NCBI GenBank assembly: GCA_034421515.1
Contig: DAOUKH010000074.1
Coordinates: forward strand, 1-64,000
DNA from: DAOUKH01 sp034421515
GTDB lineage: Bacteria; Chloroflexota; Dehalococcoidia; SHYB01
Direction: 5' to 3'
Length of the DNA: 64,000 nucleotides
The notes under the pieces were generated by a model. That model did no database searches and had not been told where the DNA came from. It worked only from the letters and a program-made list of their open reading frames with translations. Numbering within the stretch: the stretch's first letter is position 1; each line of letters starts with the position of its first letter. The position numbers and the translations under genes were made by a program. Shown here in pieces: positions 26,017 to 35,250 of the stretch.

Positions 26017-26021
26017 GGTTG

Positions 26022-26699
26022 CTAACCTTCCTTCGATGCGTCACGCATCATGCTAAAGAGCGCCATCTCCGCGTCAACGACGTCGGGGGGCAGGGAGTGC
26101 GCCCCGCCGAGCAGCGTGGCCAACACGTAGATCTTCGCGGCCCGCTCCACGAGTTCACAAGCCGTCAGCGCGGCACGGGGGTCTTTGCCCAAGCCCACGA
26201 CACCGTGGTTGGCGACGAGGACGGCGTTCCGCTCGGAGACGCCCTCGGCCACCCGCTCCGCAAGCTCCTCCGTGCTGGGAAAAGCATACTCGGTGACCGG
26301 TATCTCGCCGCCGAGCGACGTGATCATCTCGTCGACCACCGGCGGCAGCGGGCGATGGGCCACGGCCAACGCGCTGGCGTAGACCGAATGCGTATGCACC
26401 ACCGCCCCGGCATCGTCCCGTGCGCGGTAGACGCCGATGTGCACGAGACTCTCGACCGAGGGGAGGGCGTCGCCCTCGACCGGCCCGGCCTCGAAGTCGA
26501 TGATCTGGATATCCTCCGCCCCGAGCTCCTGATAGGGCTTGCGGCTCGGCGTGATGGCCAGCATCTCCTCGCCCCGCACGCGCATGCTCACGTTGCCCGC
26601 CGAGCCGACCACGAGCCCCTTGTCGGCCATCTCGCGTGCCGCCTCGACGACGGCCCGCCGCTCGGCGCGGAACCGGTCGGTTACGATCTCTTCGTCCAT
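26022..26699 (-). CDS. Class II aldolase/adducin family protein
   Basis: 225 residues from the ATG at 26699 (a GTG two codons upstream is possible; GAGGGG is better spaced for the ATG). Landmarks are KGLVVGSAGNVSMRVRGEEM, ITPSRKPYQELGAEDIQIID, the zinc-binding VVHTHSVYASALA, and VLVANHGVVGLGKD with a third zinc His. This is the layout of L-fuculose- or ribulose-phosphate aldolases and epimerases. It follows an FGGY kinase and a hydroxyacid dehydrogenase, matching a sugar-acid or sugar-phosphate catabolic set. Confidence 0.9.
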   Translation of the reverse strand: MDEEIVTDRFRAERRAVVEAAREMADKGLVVGSAGNVSMRVRGEEMLAITPSRKPYQELGAEDIQIIDFEAGPVEGDALPSVESLVHIGVYRARDDAGAVVHTHSVYASALAVAHRPLPPVVDEMITSLGGEIPVTEYAFPSTEELAERVAEGVSERNAVLVANHGVVGLGKDPRAALTACELVERAAKIYVLATLLGGAHSLPPDVVDAEMALFSMMRDASKEG

Positions 26700-26749
26700 C
26701 TTCACGCCCCTCGGAAGAGGGTCAATCTCGCGCTCCTAGCATAGTACGT

Positions 26750-28300
26750 TCACAGAAGATCGGCGGCTTGCTCCAGATGCCGCGCCATGCCGAGCCACCG
26801 CCGGTAGTGCGCGTCGTACTCCAACGCGGCCCCGGCGTCGGGCTTCAGCGTCCGCCCTCCGCCCGTCATACGCCGCGCCGCCGCGGGAAGGCCGGCGTAC
26901 CAGCCCGCCCCTACGGCGGCGCAGACGGCCGCGCCCAAGGCCGTCGCCTCCGTCGCCCCAATCCGCACCGGCGACCCAAGGACGTCGGCCAGGATGCGGC
27001 GGAACGTCCGGCTTGCCGTGAGCCCGCCGCCGACGGCGATGGTCTCCGGCCCCTGACCCGCCACGCGCTCGATCTGCTCGACGTTGGCCCGAATAGCGTA
27101 GGCCGCGTTCTCCAGAGCGGCGCGAAAGAGCTCGCCGCGACCCACTCCGGAAGCCGCCAGCGGCGTAGTAAAAAGTAGGCCGCCCCAGCGGGGACCAAGG
27201 TCGGAGGCGTCGGCTTGGCGCGGTCCCAGGAAGGCCAGCGCACCCGCGCTTCCCACCGGCGCCTTCGACGCCGCCCGGTCAAACGAACGCATCGCGCCGT
27301 CGCCGCCGAGCACGAGTTCGGCCAACCACGTCACCGCGCCGCCCGCGTCCGTCGCCCCGCTTTCGACCACCCAACAGTCATCAACCACGTGCGCGCCGGT
27401 CCAGGCGCGGCGCTCGGCGTCGAGCGCGGGCCGGTCCAGCACCATCTGGACGGGTGCAGTGCTGCCGGCGAGCACGCCCGCCGCTCCAGTGGTAGCCGCA
27501 CCCATACCGAGCAGCCCGCACTCCGTGTCGGGGCCGGCGGCGACCACCGGCGTCCCCGCCGCCAGTCCGGTTTCGCGCGCCGCTCGTGGCGACACCTCGC
27601 CGATCACCGACCCCGGCGCCGCGAGCGCGGGCAGGAGGTCGCGGGGAAACTTCAGACGGTCAAGAAGACCGGTCGCCCACTCGCAGCTTCGGAGGTCGAC
27701 AAGGCCGATCACGATCCCGCCCGCCGGCGTCATGGCGGCCTCGCCGTTCAGCCGGTGCGCGAGCCAGCCGTCGAGCGTCAGCACGCGCCGCGCTTGGTCG
27801 AAATCGGGCAGCGACTCCGCCAACCAGCGCACCTTCGCCGGAGCGGCGATCAGCGCGGGCAGATGCCCCGTCGTAGCATAGATCTCGTCCCCATGTTCCT
27901 CCTCAATCGCCTGGCCGTGAAAGAAGGCCCGCGCCTCGGAGGTCAACCCCAGATAGAGCGTCCGCCTATCGTCCGTAACCAGGGCCAACCCATGGCGTTG
28001 CCCCGTCGCCGCTACGGCCTCGACGTCACCGGCGCGGACGCCCGCGTCGCGCAGCGCTCCACGCAGACAAGCGGCGGCGGCCCGCCATACGGCATCCGCG
28101 TCGAGGTCACGGGCGAAACCGGCGCCGACATCGCCCCCGGTGAAGCGGTGCGGACGGGAGCGCAGGGCCAGGAGCCGGCCCCGCTCGTCAAACAGGCCGG
28201 CGCGAATCGACGAGCCGCCCAGGTCGATCGCGGCGACGCAGCGCGGTCGTCCGGCAGAGCGCGCCGCCGGTGCGCGTCTCAGGTGCGCCGCCGGTCCCAT
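26750..28300 (-). CDS. FGGY-family carbohydrate kinase
   Basis: 516 residues. The first ATPase-fold block AAIDLGGSSIRAGLFDERG and the late block AVGGGLTASRTFRRILADVLG mark the family, as do VAATGQRHGLALV and VVAAGPDTECGLLGMGAA. FGGY kinases phosphorylate xylulose, gluconate, glycerol and similar polyols; specificity is not visible. The start overlaps the end of the dehydrogenase gene by 22 bases. The first 20 residues are Arg/Ala-rich and may not be part of the protein. Confidence 0.88.
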   Translation of the reverse strand: MGPAAHLRRAPAARSAGRPRCVAAIDLGGSSIRAGLFDERGRLLALRSRPHRFTGGDVGAGFARDLDADAVWRAAAACLRGALRDAGVRAGDVEAVAATGQRHGLALVTDDRRTLYLGLTSEARAFFHGQAIEEEHGDEIYATTGHLPALIAAPAKVRWLAESLPDFDQARRVLTLDGWLAHRLNGEAAMTPAGGIVIGLVDLRSCEWATGLLDRLKFPRDLLPALAAPGSVIGEVSPRAARETGLAAGTPVVAAGPDTECGLLGMGAATTGAAGVLAGSTAPVQMVLDRPALDAERRAWTGAHVVDDCWVVESGATDAGGAVTWLAELVLGGDGAMRSFDRAASKAPVGSAGALAFLGPRQADASDLGPRWGGLLFTTPLAASGVGRGELFRAALENAAYAIRANVEQIERVAGQGPETIAVGGGLTASRTFRRILADVLGSPVRIGATEATALGAAVCAAVGAGWYAGLPAAARRMTGGGRTLKPDAGAALEYDAHYRRWLGMARHLEQAADLL

Positions 28301-29289
28301 GCCGCGGAGTTTACCAGTCGCTCGGGCCGCTCACCGGCCTCGACGCGCAGAATGTCCTCCACGATCATGGCCGACTGGCGTTCGATGGTCTCATGGGTCG
28401 AGCCGCCGATGTGCGGCGTGAGGATCACGTTGTCCAGATCGAGCAGCGGACTCGACTCCGGCAGCGGGTGGCCGTCGAAGACATCGAGGGCCGCGCCGGC
28501 GATGACGCCCCCGCGCAGCGCGGCGGCCAGCGCCGCTTCGTCGACGACACCGGAGGCTGAGACGTTGACGAGGAAGGCCGTCCGCTTCATAGCGTCGAGG
28601 GCGCGCTCGCCGATAAGGCCGAGCGTCGACTCGCCGGGAGGCACGTGGACGAGCACGTAGTCGGAGACCGCGAGCAGTTCCTCCAATGAAATGAGCCGCA
28701 CGCCGAGCCGGGCCGCCGCCTTGGGGTCGACGTAGGGGTCGGCGGCAACGAGCGACGCGCCGAAGCCGGAGAGCCGCTCGGCGACCATCCGTCCGATCGC
28801 GCCCAGCCCGATGATGCCGACGGCTTTGCCTTGAATCTCCGCGCCCCGGAACTCGGCATAGCCGGCCGCCGGGTCGGACCACTTGCGGCCGTGCACCCAG
28901 GCGTCGGCGGCGGGGAAGCGCCGCGCCAGACCGAGCATCAGGCCGATCGTGAGCTCTGCGACCGCCGCTCCGTTGCGGCCCGGCGTGTTGACCACCAGCA
29001 CGCCCCGCTCCGTCGCAGCGTCGATGTCGACGTGGTTAAGGGCGTTTCGGCAGATCCCCACGAGCTTGAGGCCGGGGGCCAAGTCCATCGTCTCCTCGAA
29101 CACGAAGTCCGCCTCGACGACGACGTACCCCTTGCCCTCCGCGTCGAGCCTGCGGCCAAGGTCCTCGGGGTCACAAAGCTCACCGGTGTCGAGCCAGCTT
29201 TCGTAGGTGACGTCGAGCCCTGCGGCGCGGAGGCGGTCGAGCCCGGCGGGGTCGAAGGGCGCGAGGATCAGCGCCCCGTTCACCGCCAT
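28279..29289 (-). CDS. D-2-hydroxyacid dehydrogenase (NAD-dependent, phosphoglycerate dehydrogenase-like)
   Basis: 336 residues from the ATG at 29289. Signature features: GRNGAAVAELTIGLMLGLAR, the NAD-binding KAVGIIGLGAIGRMVAERL, VLVHVPPGESTLGLIG, RTAFLVNVSASGVVDEAAL and LTPHIGGSTHET with the catalytic His. There is no ACT domain, so this is not a full serine-pathway SerA. The start overlaps the upstream synthase gene by about 10 bases. It probably reduces or oxidises a sugar-derived 2-keto/hydroxy acid. Confidence 0.9.
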   Translation of the reverse strand: MAVNGALILAPFDPAGLDRLRAAGLDVTYESWLDTGELCDPEDLGRRLDAEGKGYVVVEADFVFEETMDLAPGLKLVGICRNALNHVDIDAATERGVLVVNTPGRNGAAVAELTIGLMLGLARRFPAADAWVHGRKWSDPAAGYAEFRGAEIQGKAVGIIGLGAIGRMVAERLSGFGASLVAADPYVDPKAAARLGVRLISLEELLAVSDYVLVHVPPGESTLGLIGERALDAMKRTAFLVNVSASGVVDEAALAAALRGGVIAGAALDVFDGHPLPESSPLLDLDNVILTPHIGGSTHETIERQSAMIVEDILRVEAGERPERLVNSAAWDRRRT

Positions 29290-30167
29290 GGGAGCAGGCT
29301 CCGGGCCACGACGCCGCTCCACGTCTGCAGGACGGTGAGCAGCTTGCCGCCGGTCGAGAGGGCGGCCCGCTCGCTGAACACGTCGTAGCCGTTCGCCTCG
29401 ATCCGGCGCAGGACTTTCGAGTAGAGCGCGCGCAGCACGGCGGGGCAGACTCGCGAGCGCGTGGGCACCAGCGGAAGGAGCATCCCGCCGCTTCGGAAAT
29501 GCTCCCGCGCCCGCTCGGCCTGGAAGCGCATCAGATCGACGAAGGGGCCGTTGACCACGCCCGCCATGAGGTCGGCCTCGCTGTAGTCGAACCGGCGTAG
29601 CTCCTCCTGCGGCAGGTAGATGCGGTCCCGCTCGGCGTCCTCTTTCACGTCGCGCATGATGTTGACGAGCTGCATGGCGATGCCGAGGTCGATGGCGTAC
29701 TCCTTGGCGCGGTCGCCGCGGTAGCCGAAGATCTCGATGCAGATCAACCCTACCACCGAGGCGACGTGGTAGCAGTAGCGGCGCAGGTCGTCGAAGGTCT
29801 CGTAGCGGTTGATGGTCAGGTCCATCACCACGCCGTCGATCAGGCTGTCGAAGTACTCGCGCGGAATGGCGTAGCGCTGCGCCGCGTCCCAGAGCGCCAC
29901 GAACGTGGCGTCGCAGGGACGGCCCTCGTAGGTCTCGTGGAGGCGGCGGCGGTGCTCCTCGAGCAGGCTGCGCTTCTCTTCAAGCGGCAGCGGCTCGTCG
30001 GAGTAATCGTCGCAGGCGCGGCTGAAGGCGTAGGCCGCATAGATCGCCCGCCGTTTGGGCGGCGGCAAGGGAAGAAAGGCGTAGTAGAAGTTGGTGGCCC
30101 GCTCACGCACCAGGGCGCGGCAGGCCTCGTAGGCCTCGGGGACGGTTGGGAGGGAGTCGGCAGCCAT
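29280..30167 (-). CDS. Squalene/phytoene synthase family protein
   Basis: 295 residues from the ATG at 30167 (MAADSLPTVPEAYEACRALV); the open frame extends upstream but only with low-complexity Arg-rich sequence. The two Asp-rich sites are ACDDYSDE and NIMRDVKEDAERDRIYLP, with YCYHVASVVGLICIEIFG between. It joins two C15 (or C20) prenyl diphosphates head to head. Given its place 32 bases after ispG in the hopanoid run, it should feed squalene to the cyclase. Only one such gene is present here and no HpnE-type oxidase. Confidence 0.92.
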   Translation of the reverse strand: MAADSLPTVPEAYEACRALVRERATNFYYAFLPLPPPKRRAIYAAYAFSRACDDYSDEPLPLEEKRSLLEEHRRRLHETYEGRPCDATFVALWDAAQRYAIPREYFDSLIDGVVMDLTINRYETFDDLRRYCYHVASVVGLICIEIFGYRGDRAKEYAIDLGIAMQLVNIMRDVKEDAERDRIYLPQEELRRFDYSEADLMAGVVNGPFVDLMRFQAERAREHFRSGGMLLPLVPTRSRVCPAVLRALYSKVLRRIEANGYDVFSERAALSTGGKLLTVLQTWSGVVARSLLPWR

Positions 30168-30199
30168 CGCAGCGCCGGTCTCGGCGGTGCCGGTAACGG

Positions 30200-31456
30200 C
30201 TACGCGCCGCCCCAGCGCCGCTCCACGTAGTCCTCGACCATCCCGATGAAATCGTCGGCGATCGTCGCGCCTTCCAGGAAAGTCCGGCGCTCGCCGTCGA
30301 CGAAGACCGGCGCCCGCGGCGCCTCGCCGCTGCCGGGCAGGGAGATGCCGATATTGGCGGCGCGGGACTCGCCGGGCCCGTTCACCACGCAGCCCATGAC
30401 CGCCACCGTCAGCGTCTCGGCGCCGGCGTACTTGCCCCGCCACACCGGCATCTTCTCGTCGAGGTGCACCTGAATGTCGCGGGCGAGCTCGCGGAACAGC
30501 GTCGAGGTCGTCCTGCCGCAGCCGGGACAGGCGGTGACGGCGGGGCGGAAGGAACGGAGATGCAGCGCCTGAAGAATCTCCTGGCAGAGACGCACCTCGC
30601 GGGCGCGGTCGCCTCCGGGCTCCGGGGTCAGGCTCGACCGGATCGTGTCGCCGATACCGTCGTAAAGCAGGACGGAGAGCGCGGCGGTCGTCGCCACGAT
30701 CCCCTTGGTCCCCATGCCGGCCTCAGTGAGGCCCAGGTGGAGGGGGAAGTCGCACTGCGCCGCGATCTCGCGGTAGGCCTCGACCATCTGGGGCAGCCGC
30801 GACACCTTGCACGAAATGATGATGTTCTCTTCCGGCAGGCCGAGATCGACCGCCGCCGCCGCGCTCTCGATGGCGCTCTCCACGAGCGCCGCCCGTTCGA
30901 CGGTGTCGCCGTCGGCGGGGTTGGGAAGGCGCGAGTTCTCGTCCATGCGGCGTGCCAGGATGTCGGGGTCGAGGCTGCCTGCGTTCACCCCGATGCGCAC
31001 CGGCTTGTTCAGGTCGCGGGCCACCTCGATGAAGGCGCGGAAATTCTCGTCGTGACGCGGGCCGCGCCCCACGTTGCCTGGGTTGATGCGGAACTTCGCC
31101 AGCGTCTTGGCGCAGTCGGCATGGTCCCGCAGCAGCCGGTGTCCGATGAAGTGGAAGTCGCCGATAAGTGGGACGAAGCAGCCCTGAGCGTCAAGGCGTT
31201 TCCGGATTTCGGGCACGGCGCGGGCCGCGTCGTCGTTGTTGACCGTCACCCGCACCATCTCGCTGCCCGCGTCGGCCAGCAGCTTCACCTGCGCCGTCGT
31301 GGCCTCGACGTCGGCAGTGTCGGTGTCGGTCATCGACTGGACCACGATGGGGTTCATCCCGCCGATGGCCACGCCGCCGACCATGGCGACCTTCGACAGC
31401 CGGCGCCGCGAGGCGTGGCCGTTCACGGCGCTCGCCGGCGGCGAGGACTGCGCCAT
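30200..31456 (-). CDS. ispG: 4-hydroxy-3-methylbut-2-enyl diphosphate synthase
   Basis: 418 residues from the ATG at 31456 (a GTG three codons upstream is an alternative). VGGVAIGGMNPIVVQSMTDTDTADV is the classic N-terminus. The [4Fe-4S] ligands sit in TACPGCGRTT and MGCVVNGPGESR. IspG makes HMBPP from MEcPP in the penultimate MEP step. Here it lies 22 bases downstream of the squalene-hopene cyclase, so isoprenoid supply and hopanoid formation are co-transcribed. Confidence 0.97.
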   Translation of the reverse strand: MAQSSPPASAVNGHASRRRLSKVAMVGGVAIGGMNPIVVQSMTDTDTADVEATTAQVKLLADAGSEMVRVTVNNDDAARAVPEIRKRLDAQGCFVPLIGDFHFIGHRLLRDHADCAKTLAKFRINPGNVGRGPRHDENFRAFIEVARDLNKPVRIGVNAGSLDPDILARRMDENSRLPNPADGDTVERAALVESAIESAAAAVDLGLPEENIIISCKVSRLPQMVEAYREIAAQCDFPLHLGLTEAGMGTKGIVATTAALSVLLYDGIGDTIRSSLTPEPGGDRAREVRLCQEILQALHLRSFRPAVTACPGCGRTTSTLFRELARDIQVHLDEKMPVWRGKYAGAETLTVAVMGCVVNGPGESRAANIGISLPGSGEAPRAPVFVDGERRTFLEGATIADDFIGMVEDYVERRWGGA

Positions 31457-31478
31457 GGGCAGCACCCGTTTCTCGCTC

Positions 31479-33494
31479 TTAGCCCTGGCTACGGACGTTC
31501 CTCCGGGCGGCGCGAATGGCCCGGCGGTACTGCCCGAGCGCCATGAGCGGCCAGTAGTTGCGGTAGAGGTGGTAGTTGATCATGAAGTCGCGGGGGAAGC
31601 CGGTGCCGGTGAACTCCGGCTCGTCCCACGAGCCGTCGTCCTGCTGGCTGCGGACCAGGTAGTCGACGCCGCGCTTCACGCTCTCCGTCTCCGCCCGGCC
31701 CCCGGCGATCAGGCCCAGGAGCGCCCACGCGGTCTGCGACTTCGTGCTCGGCCCCTTGCCGCGCAGCGAGGGGTCGATGTAGGTCTCCACCCCTTCGCCC
31801 CAACCGCCGTCCTCGCGCTGGTGCGCGACGATCCAGTCCAAGGCCTTCCTTATGTAGGGCTGGTCCATGTCCTCGCCGATGTGCTTCAGCGCGGGGAGCA
31901 CCGCCCCAAGTCCGTAAATGTAGTTCACGCCCCATCGGCCCCACCACGAGCCGTCGATTTCCTGGGTCTCCTTCAGAAAGTCGAGACCTGCGTTGACGCT
32001 CTCCCGAGAGGTGTTATAGCCCATGCGTCCCAAGATTTCTAGCACGTGGGCCGTGACGTCCTCGCTGGGGGGGTCGACCACTTCGCCGAAGTCGCAGAAC
32101 GGAATGGTGGAGACCCACCGCTTCAGATTGTCGGCGTCGAAGGATGCCCATCCGCCGTTCTTGCTCTGCATCCCTTCGAGCCAGTCCCGGCTCCGCTCCA
32201 GCGCGTGTTCCATACGCGGGTCTCCGTGCCGCCCCATGTTGTGGAGCGCGATCATCACCATCGCCGTGTCGTCGATGTCGGGATAAACGTCGTTGGCGAA
32301 CTCGAACGCCCAGCCCCCGGGCTTCAGGTCGGGACGCTTCACCTGCCAGTCGCCGGCGTATTCGAGGATCTGCTCGTCAAGGAGCCATTCCGCCGCCTTG
32401 GCCATCCGCGGGTCGTCGACCGGCACATCGGCCTCCTGCAGGGCAATCATCGCGAGGCAGGTGTCCCACACCGGCGAGATGCAGGGCTCGGTGCGGAAGG
32501 TGTCGTCCGTCTCCCGCGCAAAGCCGTCGAACCCGTTGAGGCCCTTCTGGATGACGGGGTGGTCGTTGTCGTAGCCGACGGTGCGGAGGGCCATCAGCGA
32601 GTAGACCCACGGCGGCTGGATGCCGCCCCACGACCCATCCTCTTCCTGGCGTCTGACGATCCACTCTTCGGCCTTCTTTAGCGCGGAGTTCTTGAAGGGG
32701 GTGCGCACCGTACGGAAAGGACGCCATTCCAGCAGTCGCAGGGCGCGGTCCACGGCCTTGAAGAACGTCCCCGTGCTCAGCAGCCTCCCATTCTTGCCGA
32801 ACGTGTATTCCGTCTTCTCCCGCCCATCGGGGTAGAGCTCGTCGATGTTGGCCCACTCCGGCACGCTCCGGAGCGGCTTCTCCGTCATCAGGATGGTGCA
32901 GGCCACGATGGTGCCCCGCGCCCAGCTGGCGAATTCGTAGATGTTCAGCGGGAACCATGCCGGGAGATGCATGATCTCGACGGGCAGCACCGGCGTGGCC
33001 TCCCACTCCCACTGGCCGAAGAGGGCAAGCCACATCTTGGTGAAGACCCGGGTTTCGGGGACGCCGCCCTTGGAAAGGATGAACTCGCGGGCCTTGACGA
33101 GAGCCGGGTCGTCATACGGCTCGCCGGCGAGCTTCATCGCGAAGTAGCATTCGACCGCGATGCTGAGGTCGCTGGGGCCGCCGTACCAGATCGGCCACCC
33201 GCCGTCCTCGAGCTGCATCTGCTTCAGATAGTTGGCGATCTTGCGCCAGCGCTCGCGATCGGGCAGGTCCATGAAGTGCGTGAGCAGCAGGTACTCCGCG
33301 TGGATGGCGCAGTTGGCCTCAAGCTCGCCCCACCAGTAGCCGTCGTCATATTGCAGGTCGAAGAGGTGCCCGACGGCGCGGTCGATGGTCCTGTCGAGCT
33401 TTTCGGCAAACGGAATGGCGCCCAGGCGCGGCGCCGTCCCGTTCCTGTGTGGCGTATGGTTGGCAACTTGTGTTCTCTGGGTGGAAGAGATCAT
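31479..33494 (-). CDS. shc: Squalene-hopene cyclase
   Basis: 671 residues from the ATG at 33494, which overlaps the hpnA stop (ATGA). The protonation motif DIDDTA is at 406-411, so Asp408 corresponds to the catalytic acid. QW repeats are spread along the chain, for example QDDGSWDEP, QREDGGWGEG, QEEDGSWGGIQPPW and QLEDGGWPIWYGG. It cyclises squalene to hopene/hopanol at the membrane face. Slightly longer than the usual 630-660 residues because of an N-terminal extension (about 35 residues). Confidence 0.97.
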   Translation of the reverse strand: MISSTQRTQVANHTPHRNGTAPRLGAIPFAEKLDRTIDRAVGHLFDLQYDDGYWWGELEANCAIHAEYLLLTHFMDLPDRERWRKIANYLKQMQLEDGGWPIWYGGPSDLSIAVECYFAMKLAGEPYDDPALVKAREFILSKGGVPETRVFTKMWLALFGQWEWEATPVLPVEIMHLPAWFPLNIYEFASWARGTIVACTILMTEKPLRSVPEWANIDELYPDGREKTEYTFGKNGRLLSTGTFFKAVDRALRLLEWRPFRTVRTPFKNSALKKAEEWIVRRQEEDGSWGGIQPPWVYSLMALRTVGYDNDHPVIQKGLNGFDGFARETDDTFRTEPCISPVWDTCLAMIALQEADVPVDDPRMAKAAEWLLDEQILEYAGDWQVKRPDLKPGGWAFEFANDVYPDIDDTAMVMIALHNMGRHGDPRMEHALERSRDWLEGMQSKNGGWASFDADNLKRWVSTIPFCDFGEVVDPPSEDVTAHVLEILGRMGYNTSRESVNAGLDFLKETQEIDGSWWGRWGVNYIYGLGAVLPALKHIGEDMDQPYIRKALDWIVAHQREDGGWGEGVETYIDPSLRGKGPSTKSQTAWALLGLIAGGRAETESVKRGVDYLVRSQQDDGSWDEPEFTGTGFPRDFMINYHLYRNYWPLMALGQYRRAIRAARRNVRSQG

Positions 33495-34480
33495 GCGTAG
33501 CCATGCTCCCGGAACCAGCCGACGGCTTCGGCGAGACCGGTATCGACTGGGGTTTGCGGAAGGCCGAGCTCCGCCCGCGCCTTCGCGGCATCGAAGAACA
33601 TCCGCTTCTTGGCGAGCTGCACCTCGGCCGTGGTGGCCCGCGGCGCACGGCGGAGCAGGCGCCCCTCGACTACCTCGTCCGCATGGGAAAAGGCCAAGGC
33701 CAGCCAGTAGGGGATGCGGACCTTCGGCGGCTTCAGGCCGGTGATGCGGGCCAGGGTCTGGAAGATCTCGCGCAGCGTCATGTTCCGGTTGCCGAGGATG
33801 TAGCGGTGTCCCGGCTTGCCCTTCTGGTAGGCCAGGACGTGCCCCTTGGCGACGTCGCCCACGTGGACGAGGTTGAGCCCCGTCTCCAGGTAGCCGAACA
33901 TCCGCTGCTTCAAAAAGTCGACGATGATCCTGCCCGTCGGCGTGGGCTTTACATCGCCCGGTCCGACCGGCGTGGTCGGGTTCACGATCACCGTCTCCAA
34001 GCCGTTCATGCCGGCCTTCAGCGCTTCCAGCTCGGACAGATACTTCGAGCGCTTGTAGCCCGCGAGAAGCGCGCGCGTATCGACTGGCGTCTCCTCGGTG
34101 CCCGGTGAGCCGTCCCTTGGCAGACCGATAGCCGCCGACGAGCTGGTGTGGACGGCGCGCTTGACGCCCGCCTTGCCCGCCGCGCTCAAGATCTTCCTCG
34201 TGCCCTCGACATTGGTCCGGTAGGCGAGGTTGTGGTCCGGCGGCCAGTAGGCGTAGAGCGCGCCGACGTGGAACAGCGCGTCGCACCCGCTCAGCGCTCG
34301 CCGCATCGGCTCTTCCTCACCCAGCAGGTCCGCTTCGGCTATCTCCACGTTCAACCCTTCGATTGCTCTTTGGTCGCTCCCCGGCCGTACCATCGCCCGG
34401 ACCGAAGCCCCCTGGTCGAGGAGCTCTCGCACCAGGTTGCCCCCGATGAATCCGGTGGCCCCGGTGACGGCCGCCTTCAT
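33491..34480 (-). CDS. hpnA: Hopanoid-associated NAD-dependent sugar epimerase
   Basis: 329 residues of extended SDR type: VTGATGFIGGNLVRELLDQG, AVHTSSSAAIGLP, the active-site GYKRSKYLSELEAL (YxxxK) and VNPTTPVGPGDVKPTPTGRI. This matches HpnA of hopanoid clusters, which is thought to modify the sugar or ribose part of hopanoid side chains. Start overlaps hpnG stop, stop overlaps shc start, so the three are translationally coupled. Confidence 0.92.
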   Translation of the reverse strand: MKAAVTGATGFIGGNLVRELLDQGASVRAMVRPGSDQRAIEGLNVEIAEADLLGEEEPMRRALSGCDALFHVGALYAYWPPDHNLAYRTNVEGTRKILSAAGKAGVKRAVHTSSSAAIGLPRDGSPGTEETPVDTRALLAGYKRSKYLSELEALKAGMNGLETVIVNPTTPVGPGDVKPTPTGRIIVDFLKQRMFGYLETGLNLVHVGDVAKGHVLAYQKGKPGHRYILGNRNMTLREIFQTLARITGLKPPKVRIPYWLALAFSHADEVVEGRLLRRAPRATTAEVQLAKKRMFFDAAKARAELGLPQTPVDTGLAEAVGWFREHGYA

Positions 34481-35247
34481 GTCACCACCGGCGCCGCCCG
34501 GTAGACCTTCTTGATGAAGGTCTCCCCAAAGACGGCGAGGTTCCTTGCTCCTTTCCTCGCGTTCACCGCCAGCCGCGGCGCTTCAAAGATGTGCCAGGGA
34601 TGCGTCGCGTAGTAGCGGGCCGCGGCGAGGGGGCGCACCTCGCCCATGTCGTCGAGAAAGCGGGGGTAGTCGGGGAGGGCGTCTTCCGTCTCGTCGGAGA
34701 TGGCGCGCACCGCCAGGAAGGGGATGCGTGCCTCTAGTGCCAGCTTGCCAATCCAGTAGCTCTCCATGTCGACCGCCTTCGTGCGCGGCGACGGGGCGAA
34801 CTGCTCCTTCTGCTCCAACGTGAAGAGCGTTTCCGGCAAGGTGACGACCTCGTCCGTATGCACCGCGACGAACTCGTCTTCGAGGGCTTCGAGCGCCGAG
34901 TCGAACAGGTATGGGTCGGGCGTGATGGCGCCGTCCAGCGCGCCCGAGTAGTCCAAGCCGCGAATCGTCCGGGGCACGACGAGGTCGCCGCCGTAGACGT
35001 CGGGAGCGACGCCGCCCGCGAAACCGAGCGAAACGATGGCGCGGGGCCGGACATGGGCGAGCAGAAGGTCGCGCACCGCCGACTCCGACCGCTCCCGGCC
35101 GATGCCGCTGCGGATCAGGGCCACGGGACGTCCGTCGGCCGTCCCCTCCACCACGACGGCGGAGCCGAACCGTTCCGTCTCCGGGTCGCTCACCAACGGC
35201 TCGAGGCCGGCGATCTCACGGCGCACCGCACCAATGAAGACGAGCAT
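34477..35247 (-). CDS. hpnG: Hopanoid-associated phosphorylase (nucleoside phosphorylase fold)
   Basis: 256 residues. RSGIGRERSESAVRDLLLAHVRPRAIVSLGFAGGVAPDVYGGDLVVP and AVDMESYWIGKLALEARIPFLAVRAISDE mark the purine nucleoside phosphorylase/MTAN fold with its Met-Glu-Ser base/ribose contact. HpnG removes adenine from adenosylhopane, giving a ribosylhopane intermediate. It follows hpnH with one small gene between, the expected order for extended hopanoids. Confidence 0.92.
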   Translation of the reverse strand: MLVFIGAVRREIAGLEPLVSDPETERFGSAVVVEGTADGRPVALIRSGIGRERSESAVRDLLLAHVRPRAIVSLGFAGGVAPDVYGGDLVVPRTIRGLDYSGALDGAITPDPYLFDSALEALEDEFVAVHTDEVVTLPETLFTLEQKEQFAPSPRTKAVDMESYWIGKLALEARIPFLAVRAISDETEDALPDYPRFLDDMGEVRPLAAARYYATHPWHIFEAPRLAVNARKGARNLAVFGETFIKKVYRAAPVVT

Positions 35248-35250
35248 CGG

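Noticed and set aside
30168..30443. N-terminal extension of the squalene/phytoene synthase
   Set aside because: Extension is Arg/Gly-rich shadow sequence overlapping the ispG end; the family starts at 30167.
33495..34286. N-terminal extension of the squalene-hopene cyclase by 260 residues
   Set aside because: It is the antisense-frame shadow of hpnA; the ATG at 33494 with ATGA overlap gives normal cyclase length.
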